Assembly (NCBI GenBank): GCA_049724395.1
Contig: JAUGWO010000011.1
Span: 27,633-91,632, forward strand
DNA length: 64,000 nt
Direction of reading: 5' to 3'
Source: Spongospora subterranea f. sp. subterranea
Lineage: Eukaryota; Endomyxa: Phytomyxea; Phytomyxea; Plasmodiophorida
Of the stretch, positions 12,232 through 24,089 are shown in pieces (the first letter of the stretch is position 1; each line of letters begins with the position of its first letter). The translations under genes and the position numbers were made by a program. The notes beneath the pieces were generated by a model, which saw nothing but the letters and a program-made list of their open reading frames with translations, was not told the origin of the DNA and ran no database searches.

Positions 12232-12897
12232 ATGTCCATTGTCAACCGCTTCAAACCTGGTCTATTGAGAGCCGTCAGATTGCGATATCAACAAGGAGTC
12301 GCTGAACAGGCCATCAGAGAGACAATGGGATCCGATAGATTAGTGGATATCATCAAGCGAGATCATACCGAGCTGCGTACGTGCTACGACAAGTATAAGA
12401 AGGCGGCGTCGAGCGACGAAGCCAACCAATGGTTCAATCAATTTGTTTGGGAGCTCTGCCGACATTCAGTCGCCGAAGAGTTGGTCGTGTATCCGATGCT
12501 GGAGAAGGTGAGCGATCGCGGCCGTCAACTCGCTGACAAGTCGAGAGCGGACCACCATAAGGTGAAAGAGATGTTGTCAGAAACACTGAATGTGAAGGAT
12601 AATATGAGCGAGTTCGACAATAATGTCGAGAAATTGTGGACTGACCTTGAAAAACATCTGAAAATGGAGGAATCTGAAGATCTACCAATACTTGCCGATG
12701 CGTATCAATCAGAATCACAGAACGCCTGGGCCACAACCAAATTTGCAGCCATGAAGAAGACAGCACCAACTCAACCCCATACATTAGTGCCTGAGAAGCC
12801 GGTCGCTTTAGAAGGGGCTTTGGGTATGCTGATGGCGCCATTGGATAAGTTTAAAGATCTGTTCAAAGACTTCCCCAGTATGCAGGAAGGGCGTTAA
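12232..12897 (+). CDS. Hemerythrin HHE cation-binding domain protein
   Basis: A 221-aa single-exon protein with the four-helix hemerythrin (HHE) fold that binds a di-iron centre for O2, NO or redox sensing. Metal-ligand motifs appear in the expected order: IIKRDHTELR (helix 1), RHSVAEELVVYP (helix 2), ADHHKVKEML (helix 3) and HLKMEESEDLP (helix 4). The first ATG at 12232 is used; a GTG nine bases upstream is unlikely in a eukaryote. A basic N-terminal stretch of about 35 residues, rich in Arg and with few acidic residues, could be a mitochondrial targeting peptide, but this is inference. The C-terminal 50 residues are Pro-rich and outside the domain. No partner gene in the neighbourhood indicates substrate. 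Confidence 0.9.
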   Translation: MSIVNRFKPGLLRAVRLRYQQGVAEQAIRETMGSDRLVDIIKRDHTELRTCYDKYKKAASSDEANQWFNQFVWELCRHSVAEELVVYPMLEKVSDRGRQLADKSRADHHKVKEMLSETLNVKDNMSEFDNNVEKLWTDLEKHLKMEESEDLPILADAYQSESQNAWATTKFAAMKKTAPTQPHTLVPEKPVALEGALGMLMAPLDKFKDLFKDFPSMQEGR

Positions 12898-13020
12898 TCA
12901 ATGATGCTTGACGTGGGATATGATTACAACAGAATATGACGAGAATCTGCAAAATTGAGAATAATACAATCAGGATATGAAATTGAGGAAACTTTGGTAC
13001 TAGAATGGGTTTAAGAGTGT

Positions 13021-13152
13021 AATTCAACATCACCCACCAACTGCGCCCACAACCTACGCAAGTTGAGAGATGATCCCCGTTCAAAAATCGTCCAATCTGA
13101 TAAGAATCATGGCCTCGTCATTTTGGGCGCAGCTGGTGGGTGATGTTGAATT
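13021..13152. repeat. Inverted repeat, 28-bp arms around 76 nt
   Basis: Arms 13021-13048 and 13125-13152 match with one mismatch. The adjoining motif with GAGATGATCCCC recurs in altered form near 13575-13640, so this belongs to a local repeat family. MITE-like, unassigned. Confidence 0.8.
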
Positions 13153-15787
13153 ATGGTTTCCACTGAAGTTTGATTGTTGGAATGAGACATTTCGCCAGGT
13201 CGGAGTTGGCGGGCGGAGTCAAGAGGGTTCAAGGTAGGGGCAGCTTGTTCCTGTAGGTTATCCAAAAGCGAGTCGAAGCGAGTCGAAAGCGAGTTGTTGC
13301 TCTTCATCCCAGGCGACTTGGCCAGGGCGAATGTTATCTCCTAGACTGGAAAGAAAGTGTACTTGAATCGCCAATCCTCCTCCTGCTCCTAAAACCCTTT
13401 CTGACATTCCACGAGCGTAAAGGTGAGATTCTTCATGGCCTCAGCTTCAACGGCGTCGAGAAGAGCGGAGTCGAAAAGGAAAGTCATCTGACTGTTAAGG
13501 AGGTCAGGGGAAGTAGAGTTGAGACTCTTTGGGTTTTTGCTTTTGCTTTTGATTGCGACTTTAGCGCCCACCAATTGCGCCCTCGCCAAATCCTTTTACG
13601 GCGAAACCGCGACAAGTTGAGATATGATCCCCTGATTAAAATCGGCTGTTCGTTTGGCTGTTCGGCTAACTTTTTCTTACATTGGGCTAGCGTACGAATG
13701 GCAAAATCAAGTTGGAAAATGCTTTTGTCAAACTTTTTTAAGAAATGGCAACAAGATTCATCATCAAAAACCAAGTACAGGTCGTCAAGAGGGTTTTGGG
13801 TAATTGCAGCTTTTGAATTATAGAAAGATTATTGATTAGATGTCTTAAAGTTAAAAATGGGATCCTGAACCGATCTCTCAACAGAGTGCTGTTGCGAAAT
13901 TTCAGATCCTGAAAGCGACGCTTCAATCTGAGGTCAGTTCATTGTCAAAAACAGGAATGACAAACGGATGCTGCTCGAGGTTTCACATCCAGTTTCCTCG
14001 TCCCTCTGGTTTGCATCATTCAACCTGGACATCCATGAAGGCGAAATAAGGTAGTCAGGTATTGTATGAATGATAGAGAGGTGATAGTGATGCTATCTGT
14101 GGCAGGGATGCCACTACTGCACTGAAATGATCAGTGAGGTTAGGCCGAACTGATCGGTGAAACGGAGCGCTTATCGAATTGATCGATGAAACAGACGTAA
14201 ATTTATTATTCCTAGGCAGTTGAGTTATCAAATAAGTAGAGGCACGAGCCCGTTATTCAGGAACGGGAACACGTGCGTCAACAATTCCAGACCTAGACTG
14301 GCCAACTCGTTGAAGAGTCTATCAAAAATTATTCCGTTTGTCAATCCTTGTTTTGACAATCAACTGACCACTACGCTCGAGGGGAATGTCAGAAAGGGTG
14401 TTGGAAGAGAGACAGGGTTGTACCGTCGACTTTCAAATGATATCGGTCTATTCCGGTTTTGTCCGGCCCGGGGGAGGATCGACGATTCACCAAAAAGCTA
14501 TTACTTCTCAAGAAGACGAGGATGTCTGGAGCGTTTAGTCATATCCAGTTGATCAAGATCGTGAAAGCAGCGCTTCAGTCCTGAGGTCAATACCTTTCAA
14601 GTTTCTCCTTCCACAATCCCGCCGTTATCAAAGGCTACATCGAAGGCGCAATTGAACAGTATCCGCTCAAGATCGCGTTGTCGCTCTCGGGCTCACGAAA
14701 CAATCACTTTATTGCACAACCTGGAATCCTTTACTACGAACTGTACATAGATGACGTCCTTCTGATCTAATAAGAGGACTGACCGCAGATATCAAGCGTT
14801 GGTCTCATGATCTCAATCAACTGGATATGACTAAAGCTCTGTCAATAGGTTTCTGAAAGGAAATCAACGCGAATTTCTCGGCGTTCGCTCCGATTGACTA
14901 CGAAGCCGCTCTTCTCGACGCCAAACTCGTTGAAGCCCAGGCCTCAAACTGTAAAACATCAAATCAAGAATTTTTCCTACCCAAATCCAAGCTGGATCTT
15001 GTCTCATCTCAAATCGCGGTACGATTTTCTTGATTAAAATATTTCGCTAAACTAAGTTCGGTTTCCGAATGAAGTATTGTTGATGCAGGTCTAGAATAGC
15101 TCTAGCGTCTACAATTATCAGAGCATTGAGTCTTTTACGTCTATCAGAGCTGTTTGAACGGCGGGGCCCGAGCGTGATGGAACTACTCTTCCTCGAACAG
15201 GTGGAGTTAATCCCCTGGCGATTAACTTGCCGCCATACCCTGGTGAACTCGCACCAGTTAATTCGCAACCAAGGAGAGTCATCTGACTGTTTAAGGCGGT
15301 CGGGGAAGTAGAGTTGACAACTCTCTGTAAGTTGGGGAGACTTTTAACAAGATTAGCTGGGAGGATCAAACTTTGATGACGATAAAGTTCACGTTTATGT
15401 ACTTAAGTTTATTAACCTCCGTTCTTCATTGTTATTTTCAAATTCTTCTTTGGCTAATTTCCATTTGATGTACTGTAAATTGGAGAATATTTGGTTCATT
15501 CATTGGGTTTGATCCAGTTGGTGGGCGATGGTATTTGTGATGGCTGTCGAATGCAACAGATGGATTACCGTAAACCACTAAATAACTCGACAAGCGTTTC
15601 ACCCATGTGGAGGCGACGAAAATTGTATCCCGATTACAGAAATGTGGCGTACAGTACCAAACACGCATGAGCACAAGTAATAAGATGGAAAGTAATATGG
15701 TCAGAAAGGTTTGTTTGCTAGAACAGTTCGGTTCTTTCCATCAGAGTTCCGAGGCTCCGTCAATGCCAATTCAATGAAAGTCTCGCG
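13153..15787. other. Decayed repeat DNA, possibly retroelement-derived in part
   Basis: No intact gene. On the minus strand two related peptides (with NSTSP..LNSQMT) occur near 13.5 kb and 15.3 kb, showing that fragments of one element are repeated here. A plus-strand stretch near 14.74 kb encodes LYIDDVLLI, reminiscent of the YxDD box of reverse transcriptases, but the surrounding frames are heavily decayed and the family cannot be named. Old and broken many times. Confidence 0.45.
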
Positions 15788-17163
15788 ATGGTGGGCCATC
15801 AAGCGAAGATGAGCCAACAACAATGTGGTATAAGAAGGGTTGTAAGGTTTAAGACCATGGAAGGAAGGGTCGAAAGACAGCGGCGTGGGTTTCGTGATTA
15901 CATGACGAATGTTGTTCGGAACTTGATAGATTATGAAAAGCAGGAGTCAAGTTCTCGCCGCATATCTTAAGGAACCTCGCCCTCGACTTACTTCAACAAT
16001 CGGATCATCCCGAGTTCAGCTCGCAGTATAAATGGCAAGATGCCTTCATCATGGACAAGACGCGTTGGATCCAAACTTTTATGGATAAGAAGAACATCGT
16101 GGATAGAGCCCAAACGGGGATGCTGATGGTAAGTCCTGATCGTCAGGCTCATCTGGAGAAGGAGATCGCTTATCACCTGGGCGTGGTTGGTCGCGAATTT
16201 CAATCTGGCGCGATTGATGAAGAAATGGTCGAAAATTGGGACGAGACTCAGTTTATTGTCAATATGGACAACGGCAAAACCTTAGGATTTAGAGGTGACA
16301 ACGACGTCAAATATGCCGACGTGGTATCTGGAGGAATTGGAATGACAATGGTGGTGATATTGACCGGTGGGCCATATGCAGAAATCTGCACGCCATTGAT
16401 GGTTTTTTCAAAATCAAAACTGCAGCTATCCCGTTCAAGGAGTGCCCGATAACCTGCCGGGCGTGTGTTATCGAACCTCAAAAAAATGGTTTATGACCAA
16501 GAAGGTTTGGGAGGAACTGATGAGTGAGAACAGATTTCATTGTGTCCGCATGCAGGAAGGCCGAGAACCGCAGATACTCGTTGATAATTTTAGTGGGTTT
16601 CTGTCAAAATATGGCCTGAAATTATCAACGAGTATCTGCGGTTCTCAGCTTCCCTGCATGCGGACACAGTGAAATCTGTTCTCACTCATCAATTCCTCCC
16701 AAACCTTTTTGGTCATTCAACCATGCGACTCTCTTTGCTGATATAAAAATTTAAGGATGAATGGACGCGAAGATTGGAGCTGTATAAGTTTGAGCAAATC
16801 AACAGTGGAGTCGGCCTCAAAAACAAAGGTCGGAAACATGGAAGAGATTCATGAGCGATCGAGAATCCTGGGAAGACCTGGTTTTTGCAGCTGGCAGCAG
16901 ATTGCGTTCGAACAGTTAATGCAATGCGCGATGAGAACGGCGTGTCGTACGCTCGAAAAGCGATGATTCGCTGCGGTTTGTCCCTGGATTTACATAGGCT
17001 ATGGCACACCGATCAGCTGTCTCTCGAATTGCAGACGATTATCAAAAATAATCGCCAGTTTTTCGATGGCAAATTCGTCCCGGCTTTCAATAGTTCAAAA
17101 GATAGAACAAGGCCTAAATTGAGAATATGGATGTCTTCAATTAATAAAAGGGACTTAAGGTGA
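15788..17163 (+). mobile_element. Broken DDE-superfamily DNA transposon transposase
   Basis: A plain DNA transposon relic of the kind common in oomycetes and some fungi (DDE superfamily endonuclease, Tc1/pogo-like fold). Best open part 16051-16452: MVENWDETQFIVNMDNGK carries the first catalytic Asp of the DDE triad in the usual NWDET context, followed by GFRGDNDVKYADVVSG and MTMVVILTGG. Near 16440-16590 another frame continues as DNLPGVCYRTSK and PQILVDNFSG, where the second Asp lies. Near 16885-17040 a third frame resembles the usual C-terminus (NGVSYARKAMIRCGLSL). The frame changes at least twice and an inverted copy of one segment interrupts it, so it cannot encode a working enzyme. Terminal repeats were not found. 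Confidence 0.75.
16493..16716. repeat. Fold-back made of transposase coding sequence, 98-bp arms
   Basis: Arms 16493-16590 and 16619-16716 are reverse complements with a few mismatches and small shifts, around a 28-nt loop. The left arm is sense transposase sequence (TKKVWEELMSEN through PQILVDNF). The right arm is an inverted copy of exactly that stretch, breaking the gene. It arose by local inverted duplication, not by insertion of a separate MITE. Confidence 0.88.
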
Positions 17164-18394
17164 TTGTAAAGGAGACGTCTGCCGAGACTAAGAAAGTATG
17201 TTCAGTAACGGATTTGTTTTCCAGTTCAATGACCCAACGAGGTGGAACTCTTCAAAGCGGTGGGAACGTGGGGCTGAAGCGCTTTTGCCGTTCAAACTCT
17301 TTAATCATTCATCGATCAGGTCGGTTCTATCAACATCAAGGAACTTATTGATCAGGCCAAGATCATTCCCTTTGTCATTCACTTCTCACAACCACCCGGC
17401 TGCAAACAGAAATTCGACGTTTAAACCTGCATGAGTTTCTTCGTTCTCCCAATCGGCGGATCATTATCGCTTTCAAGAAGTCTAAAAATCTTCTTGAGCT
17501 CTGTTCCATAAACAACATCAGCTACACTCAGCACGTACGAACATTGGAACCTGTACAGCGGATTGGACTTTGATCCTATTTCCTAATGAGTTCGGCGGCA
17601 AAAGGAATAACGAAGGGAATGATCTTGGCCTGATCAATAGGTTCCTTGAATAAATATCTCTTGTTTTTCACAACTGAGTAGCGCCGAGACAATTTCAGAG
17701 ATAATGTTATATCCTTTGATAAGGCATTCTCGACGATCGTGCTGAGTAATAATGATGCCAACACACTCCGGATAAATGAAGTTCAGGGCTCACCTGACTG
17801 CAATATTCAGTAGGAGTTTGAAGTGATTGTAGGGGATATCGACAGCCTTAGTTAAATGTCGCCATTTGCTCATTCAACACGTGACCTTGTGTATTTTCGC
17901 CAGTTGCATTCTTGTAGTTGGTCAAGCGGCAACACGATTAACTCTCGTGGCAACGGCTAACAAAGTATAAACTGTATATCTCGTGCGCCATGAAAATCTA
18001 CAATTAACACGATCTCAGCGAATATACAAATTCTTGCATGATTGGCGGAGTCAATACGCCTTCAGATCAGCATCGCCTCCAGTTGAGATCAGTTTGCAGT
18101 AAAAACCTAATTGTTATGATTGGGCACGACTAGTACGAGGTCAACTATCTTGGTAATGGGCCGCAATCGTCCATCGGGGCACAGGCCAGGGCAATGCAGC
18201 TCGACCGACAGTGTGACATGATGATGGCGCTACCAGTCACTTCACTGTACAGTACCTGTAGGAGTGTAGTGGTATCCCCTGAAAGGGAGTGCATTGGTGA
18301 CCAGTTGCCGGTACCGGTATGTTCATAGGATGATCTGGTGATAAGGAAACACCCATTGATCACATCAAGATAGGGTGCGGGCCCAGCGATCCTG
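17164..18394. other. No gene; repeat fragments
   Basis: The peptide core DQAKIIPFVI is encoded near 17350 (+) and again near 17620 (-), with a weaker relative (SKIIPFVNP) near 14320, so pieces of one repeat family lie in both orientations. The last 300 bp hold the presumed LMBRD2-like promoter. An antisense open frame over 18145-18432 is considered a shadow. Confidence 0.5.
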
Positions 18395-20336
18395 ATGGTT
18401 AGCGAATGGTTATCGACGTGGCTAATTGCCACTGTCGCTATTAGTGTCCTGATTTCTGGTATTGGATCTACCGGGCACTTTTAGTCCAAGACTTTCACTC
18501 ACGATCCCACAGGTATTCTACTACGACAGCTGGCGCATCCGGATGTCAAATTCCCAGCACTGCTAGTAGTTCTGCTATCGTGGTCTCTATCGCTTACGGT
18601 CGTCTGGGTAGCGCCACTGGATTTGGACATGGGCCAGATCGAGCCCGAGCTGCTTACCCCTGTCTGGATGGTTGCCTATTGGACCACATCATTATTAACT
18701 TGGCTCATAATACCGATACAACAAGCATATTATGACTCTGGACACTTCAATTGGCGAGATAAATTAAGGGAGGCCATCCGGTCTAACCTTCAGTTTTACG
18801 TGTGAATTTTCATTGTTGTGATTACCTTTGTTGAAAGCAATAACAATGTTGGCAGGTACGCCGGTGTATTAATCGCAGCTGTAGCAGTTGCTGTTGCGGT
18901 AACGTCTGGACTCGCAGCTGCAAATTTGTTAACCTTGGCCATGGCGCTAGCTAACATATGGGGACTGTTTCTCATGGTCGTTTTGCTGGGCTATGGCTTG
19001 GTTGACATTCCCCGCAAGCTATGGAACTTCGGCAATACTCAGTTGAGGGCACGTGCATTGTATTTTCAAGCCGTTGCCATTCACGATGAATATCAAGATT
19101 CCACAGAATTGATTTCGGATACCATTTCCATGGTTGAAATGGCATCAACCAAGGTCAAAAATCTGGACGATGAGAAGCTGACATCGTATATGGACATTAT
19201 CGAGGCGGCTTGCCCACAACATGACTCTATATCGACAGTCAACGAGTTTATTCCGTCTGATTTAGCCGCAGAACTTCGGGATAATCCCATCACTGAGCAT
19301 TTACTTGCCAAACTTCACTATCGGGTCAAAAAAGACTACCATGAGAATCGGCGAGCAGAGTTTGAGTGGAACAGTCTTCTGGATCGTTTAAAGCAAATCG
19401 AAACGGAGGAAGCAGCAAAAATATCCAATTACGCTATTCATCGGACGTTCAGAGGCATATTCAATCTTCACGTCTTAGCCCGCCTGCTATCTGCGATTTT
19501 ATGGATCGTCACTTTTGCAGTTATTTGGTGTGAAATCACATTATCCATTGATGTCCGATACTCAATATTTTACGTCGTTATTCAAAAATTTAACTCTCCC
19601 CCCGTTACGTATATGGTTGGATTGATCCTCATATCCTATTTAGGTATTACATCTATTGCAATCATGCCTTCTTTGTCAATGTGCAGCTAATTTTTTGTGC
19701 TCAGCAATGTGCGCCTTTTATTCCATGTTCCGTCTGCGTTTATCCAGTTTTTACCATTTGCATTTCGGAGGACACAGGTAAACAGTTTTCCCTCAAAATG
19801 GAATATGACATCTGACAATTCTCAGTGAGGCAAATTCACTTTTGTTCAACGCTTCTTTTATCCTGCGCCTCATTTTCCCTCTCGGAATCAACTTCTTTTC
19901 CACAACGCTCCTGGATCGTGGTGCGACCACATCCTTCGAGACCGCGGTGGGCCAGATGAACGTCGTACCTGTTCTTGGTATGCCCGTTTGCTTTTATTTT
20001 CGACATAGCGTAGGCTCATCAATGTCGCATTAGGTCAAAAATTTAATTTATTCGTCCCCGTCGTGATATCGGTGCTCTGTCTTGTTACTGGGTGCAATCT
20101 GTATGGACGTTTGCTACGCCTTCTGCAGATTAGCCAGTAGGCCACATTATGAGATTTGCAATCTGCTCTGAAACTTGATTAGATTTGAAGAAAACGGTCC
20201 TGGGTCAGATCAAATCGTTGCCGAAGGGGAATCACTGGTTCGGAGGCAACGTCGAAAACGAGCGCGTAATATTATATCTAACAGGACGGTAGCGGGAGGT
20301 TATCTGCAGTTAGGCCAAAGTCATGGATCACCATAA
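18395..20336 (+). CDS. LMBRD2: LMBR1 domain-containing protein 2 homologue
   Basis: A polytopic membrane protein of the LMBR1 family; animal LMBRD2 is linked to GPCR signalling, and fungal function is unknown. Seven exons: 18395-18458, 18513-18801, 18856-19643, 19705-19777, 19826-19977, 20034-20136, 20183-20336, with introns of 54, 54, 61, 48, 56 and 46 nt, giving 540 aa. Each junction was set by frame, GT..AG ends and similarity to the human protein. Matches include VAPLDLDM after TM2, TPVWMVAYWTTSLLTWL, the signature NIWGLFLMVVLLGYGLVDIP, a soluble helical loop of about 150 residues, FRLRLSSFYHLHFG, NSLLFNASFILRL, NLFVPVVISVL, and a basic tail with EGESLVRRQRRKRAR that parallels the human C-terminus. 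All expected membrane segments are present. The stop lies 45 bp from the stop of the convergent TMEM87-like gene. Confidence 0.92.
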
Positions 20337-20381
20337 ATTTATGTAGTTATTATTTCTTTATTACCATGTCAACTAACCATT

Positions 20382-22216
20382 TTAAATATCATCATCATCT
20401 TCGTCAATTCCAAGGCCAAACTGACTCAATTCTCGGCGTTTGCCGAGCGCTGGGCTTTCAGCTCCATCCTATAGCATGATCGTATGACATTGTTAATCAA
20501 AATACGGAACAGTAGTATTTACTTTGAGGTCCAATTCGAACTCATCGTCAAAATCATTTTGAGCAATTTGTTCTGCGTATGCGATAGATCGGCTATTTGG
20601 ACCTGGCCGCCACAGAACGGCGATACCTAGAAGCACACCCAAGTACACGAGCTGTGCAAACCCTGACAATTTTTGTTAAAATTTGTTAATCCAGAGCCAG
20701 CAGACGGACCGTCGAAAAGGAGGAACATCCATTTCCAATTTGAATACTGTAGATCATGCTGCACCACATAGCTACGATAAAACGCTTTAGCGACTTTTTT
20801 TTTGGAAAAGCATACGCAACTCACATGCGAACAATACAAAACATTGTCACTACAGCTAGGGACCCGAATAGCAGTGCAGCAAACGACCTCATATGGGAAT
20901 ACTTGGCCGGCTGCCGTCGAGCTTTCAAATCTTCGAGTGTGTCTGCCAATGATACGACTGACAAATCACAACTTTAAAACCCGGAATGATGGCTGCAAGG
21001 TTAAAAATATCTCACATATCCACCAATAGAAGATGGAATCCATAAATAAAACTGGAAGGGTCAGAAGTATCAAGCCTTGGGAAGGTGGAGAGGAACTGCG
21101 ATTAACAAAAATGTGTTGTTTGAGCAGCAGCAACGCTTCCCTAAAATTTCATCACCGTAATAAATCGCCAATGCCGATTACCAAATAATGATTGAACACT
21201 CACAAAATCATATATATAGCACCGGCAGTGAGTACGCGCCACTTGGATTGTCCTACTAGAGTTAACAAATTAACAATCACCACAAGAACAAGATGATTCA
21301 ATACAAGATGGTTTCGAAACACCAAAACCCATGGCCACAGCAACGACGAGCATTCGAGAAACAGCCCCACGAATAGATGACGTAATGAGAGATAAAGAAA
21401 AAGGGACACTCTGACGAACTCCATAAACGTTGAAGGAGGAGTAGAAGAGGTACCAAGACACCATCTCAATACAGCAAAGAGCCAGAACACAGAAAATGCA
21501 CTGCTGAACTTGCATTATCTGAGACCGGTACCTATAATTGACGATTGCCCAAATGACGGCAAAGGAGACATAGGATATCATCAAGTACTGATAGAAAGGT
21601 AGATACTGATAATCTACAGGAGAAAGCATCCCGTAGTTATGCTTAACTGATATGTAACCAGAAAAAGTCAGGGCTTCATGGTTTAGACCTGGATCTGTGC
21701 AATCTCCGATTAACCAGATGGCGTATCCCGTATTTTTAGGTTGAGAATGATTTTCCCAAGTTGATGTAGATGAGTTGACTATGTCGTCTACATAGATGTC
21801 AACCAATGACTGATCAAATATAAAATGACCCTTGTTTTGGCATTTAGCAGCAGAGATTAGCGCATCATTACAACTACAGAGAATATTAGATTTGTGGTTA
21901 ATGAAGATATCAATGGCGAGTACCATAAGGCCCTTCCACCACCATCCAGCTTAACTCCGATGGCATCATTTATCAACGGAAGATTGCTAGGTTTGATAGA
22001 AATGATGGCTATGGATACTGGGTTCTTATTGACACCCCGATCAACGTCGATTTTGGCATCAATATATGCAAATTCATCGGCATTAGGGGATATCAACGAC
22101 AGGCTATAATCAGCTATGGAACCCTCCGCGACCTTCTCGTTGGTATACATGAACTTCTCGCCGGACACGATCCCATTGATAATGAGGAAGGCGGTGAGAT
22201 AGCGAATGATTATCAT
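20382..22216 (-). CDS. TMEM87/Ptm1-like Golgi seven-transmembrane protein
   Basis: A lung-seven-transmembrane/GOLD-fold family member; relatives (TMEM87A/B, yeast Ptm1) act in Golgi-endosome traffic. Exons on the minus strand: 22216-21924, 21873-21305, 21255-21204, 21140-21016, 20957-20825, 20771-20710, 20662-20523, 20468-20382, with introns of 50, 49, 63, 58, 53, 47 and 54 nt, giving 486 aa. The N-terminus is a signal peptide (MIIIRYLTAFLIINGIVSG), followed by a luminal domain of about 190 residues. The 7TM part begins with LSPVDYQYLPFYQYLMISYV and contains AVSRMLVVAVAMGFGVSKP, FMDSIFYWWIF, LEDLKARRQPAKYSHMRSF and LLGIAVLWRPGPNSR, each aligning with TMEM87. The acidic tail ends GLGIDEDDDDI. 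The start is the first ATG giving a signal peptide. The membrane topology is complete. Confidence 0.9.
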
Positions 22217-23856
22217 GAGAGTACGTCCCAATCCCGATATCAGATTATAATGACCCGTTTATCCCAGTCGAATCACACCACTCATATCCTCGTTATCGTT
22301 AATGTCACCACCAGTCCCCTGTCCACACTCCCCCACCTGTATTACATTAGGGGTTACGCGCAGAAAAACGCCCTTCTGCAGTTGTTCTAGTGGCGCCGTG
22401 GTGTGATGGATGGGATCATGAATGTAAAATTATAATCTGTTCGCATCATATCAAACTCAAATAAACGACAGACGAGGTCGGCGCCAATTTCCCTTGTTTA
22501 TTCATCTTGTCCTCAAACTCCTACTATGTGATTGGGGAAAGTTTCGCATCTTCGCGAGCAGCATTGGCGGTAACAAAGGCGATAGCAGTGAATGCCAATC
22601 GTTATACAGTAGCCGCGACTTGGGGTGATAGTATTCGGTTGTGACTCAAACAACACTAACCTGCAATCCCCAATAATTATTGAATTTGCACCAAAAATGG
22701 GTTCGTCGCCAGAAAGGCGTTGAGTAAAGTTGACTGTAATTTGTTTTTACTTCCCCTATCGACTATTTCCTGAGACCCCCTATTTGATTCTCAAAATTTC
22801 CTACCACCCATCCCCTATTCCAATTTGTTATCGCCTTCAGCTCATGATATCAACGATGACTTTTTTTCTGGGTCATCGTCAAGTCTTGTACATTGGTTAA
22901 GGCTGCTGCTGTCAAAGGCAATCTACCTGTAAACCAAACAGTGTAAGAACGAGTCCTACTCCAATGGACGGAACGCCAGAATTGTGTTTTGAGCAATCAA
23001 GGATTGTAGTGTCGATAGAGACACGCTTCCTACTGTATAGAACTAACGAATTATATAGTAAGTGAAGTTGGAACAATACATGTCGCCCACGACTAAATCT
23101 AGCATAGTCACCGCTGCAAAATCCACAGACGGGTCTACTTTTAGCCATCAGGGTACTCACCAAGGCAGTGAGTGAACCATCGCCGCATCGCCCAAGGAAC
23201 TTTCGACCTCGATACCTCTTTGATCAATCGGCGAGATGCGGGTTGGGAACCCATCAATCATGTGGCGACGATCTCGTTTCGTTATTTACCCGATGGCAAA
23301 ATATCTGTCTGAGCAAATTCTCGTGGGTCAATGGATTGGTGAGGGTTTGCTGACCTTTTGTGGATACCATTGATACCAATCAGGTGGTCGATGGATCAAC
23401 GATTTTTGCCAACGCATTTTGAAAATGAGAAGCCATGGCATAACTCGATTGGGCTGACATCTCAAGTATTTCAGGCGTGCCTTGGCAACAGGATCCTCGA
23501 TTAACGATCGCGTTTTCACATGTTTCCCTTGGTAAAAGGCATTGACATCTCGAACTGCAAAAAAAAAGCAACGGCCATTGTTCATCGACTTCGGCTAATC
23601 TCCCTTCAACAGCTTGAGCATTTCTGGGTTAAAACTCGACAAGGGTACTTTAGCTGGGCATTGGCTAACCAACCACTAAACGACCAATCGCTCTCCTGCC
23701 TTGAGATCGTATTCCGCCCCCTGCTTCTTTAATAAGCAGTTCTGGGCATCAACCTGTTGAAGAAATTGCCATTCAATGGGGTGAATATGGCTCTCAGTTA
23801 TGGGTCCATCTTTTCACGATTATGTGGAGTTTCTCTTTGGACCGTTAACAACGATC
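22217..23856. other. 1.6 kb without a recognised gene
   Basis: Upstream region of the TMEM87-like gene and beyond. A minus-strand frame near 23120-22912 begins MAKSRPVCGFCSGDYARF and includes PSIGVGLVLTLFGLQ, possibly exons of a small membrane protein, but no junctions could be fixed. Frames near 23328-23585 look repeat-derived. Nothing else supportable. Confidence 0.4.
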
Positions 23857-24089
23857 ACTGTCCCCAGAAAAACAGACGCCAGATACCGGGCATTTACATC
23901 CGTCGGTTGATCTTAGGAGCGATCGCGACACTAGCAGATGCGACGTGGGCTGTTGATAGTGCAGTGAATAGACTTGCCAGTCAACAACCGCTGAGTCGCG
24001 ATCGCTCCCTGGGCCCAACCTATGGATGCAAATGCCCGGCATTTCTTGTCAATGATCCGGTATCTAACGTCTCTTATTCTGGGGACAGT
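23857..24089. repeat. Fold-back element, about 80-bp imperfect arms
   Basis: The two ends are inverted copies beginning ACTGTCCCCAGA; homology continues inward through GATACCGG, GCATTT.CATCC and GGAGCGATCGCGAC. A short insertion offsets the right arm. MITE-like; no coding capacity. Confidence 0.8.

Noticed and set aside
18145-18432. 95-codon antisense open frame
   Set aside because: It covers the start of the well-supported LMBRD2-like gene and has no family resemblance.
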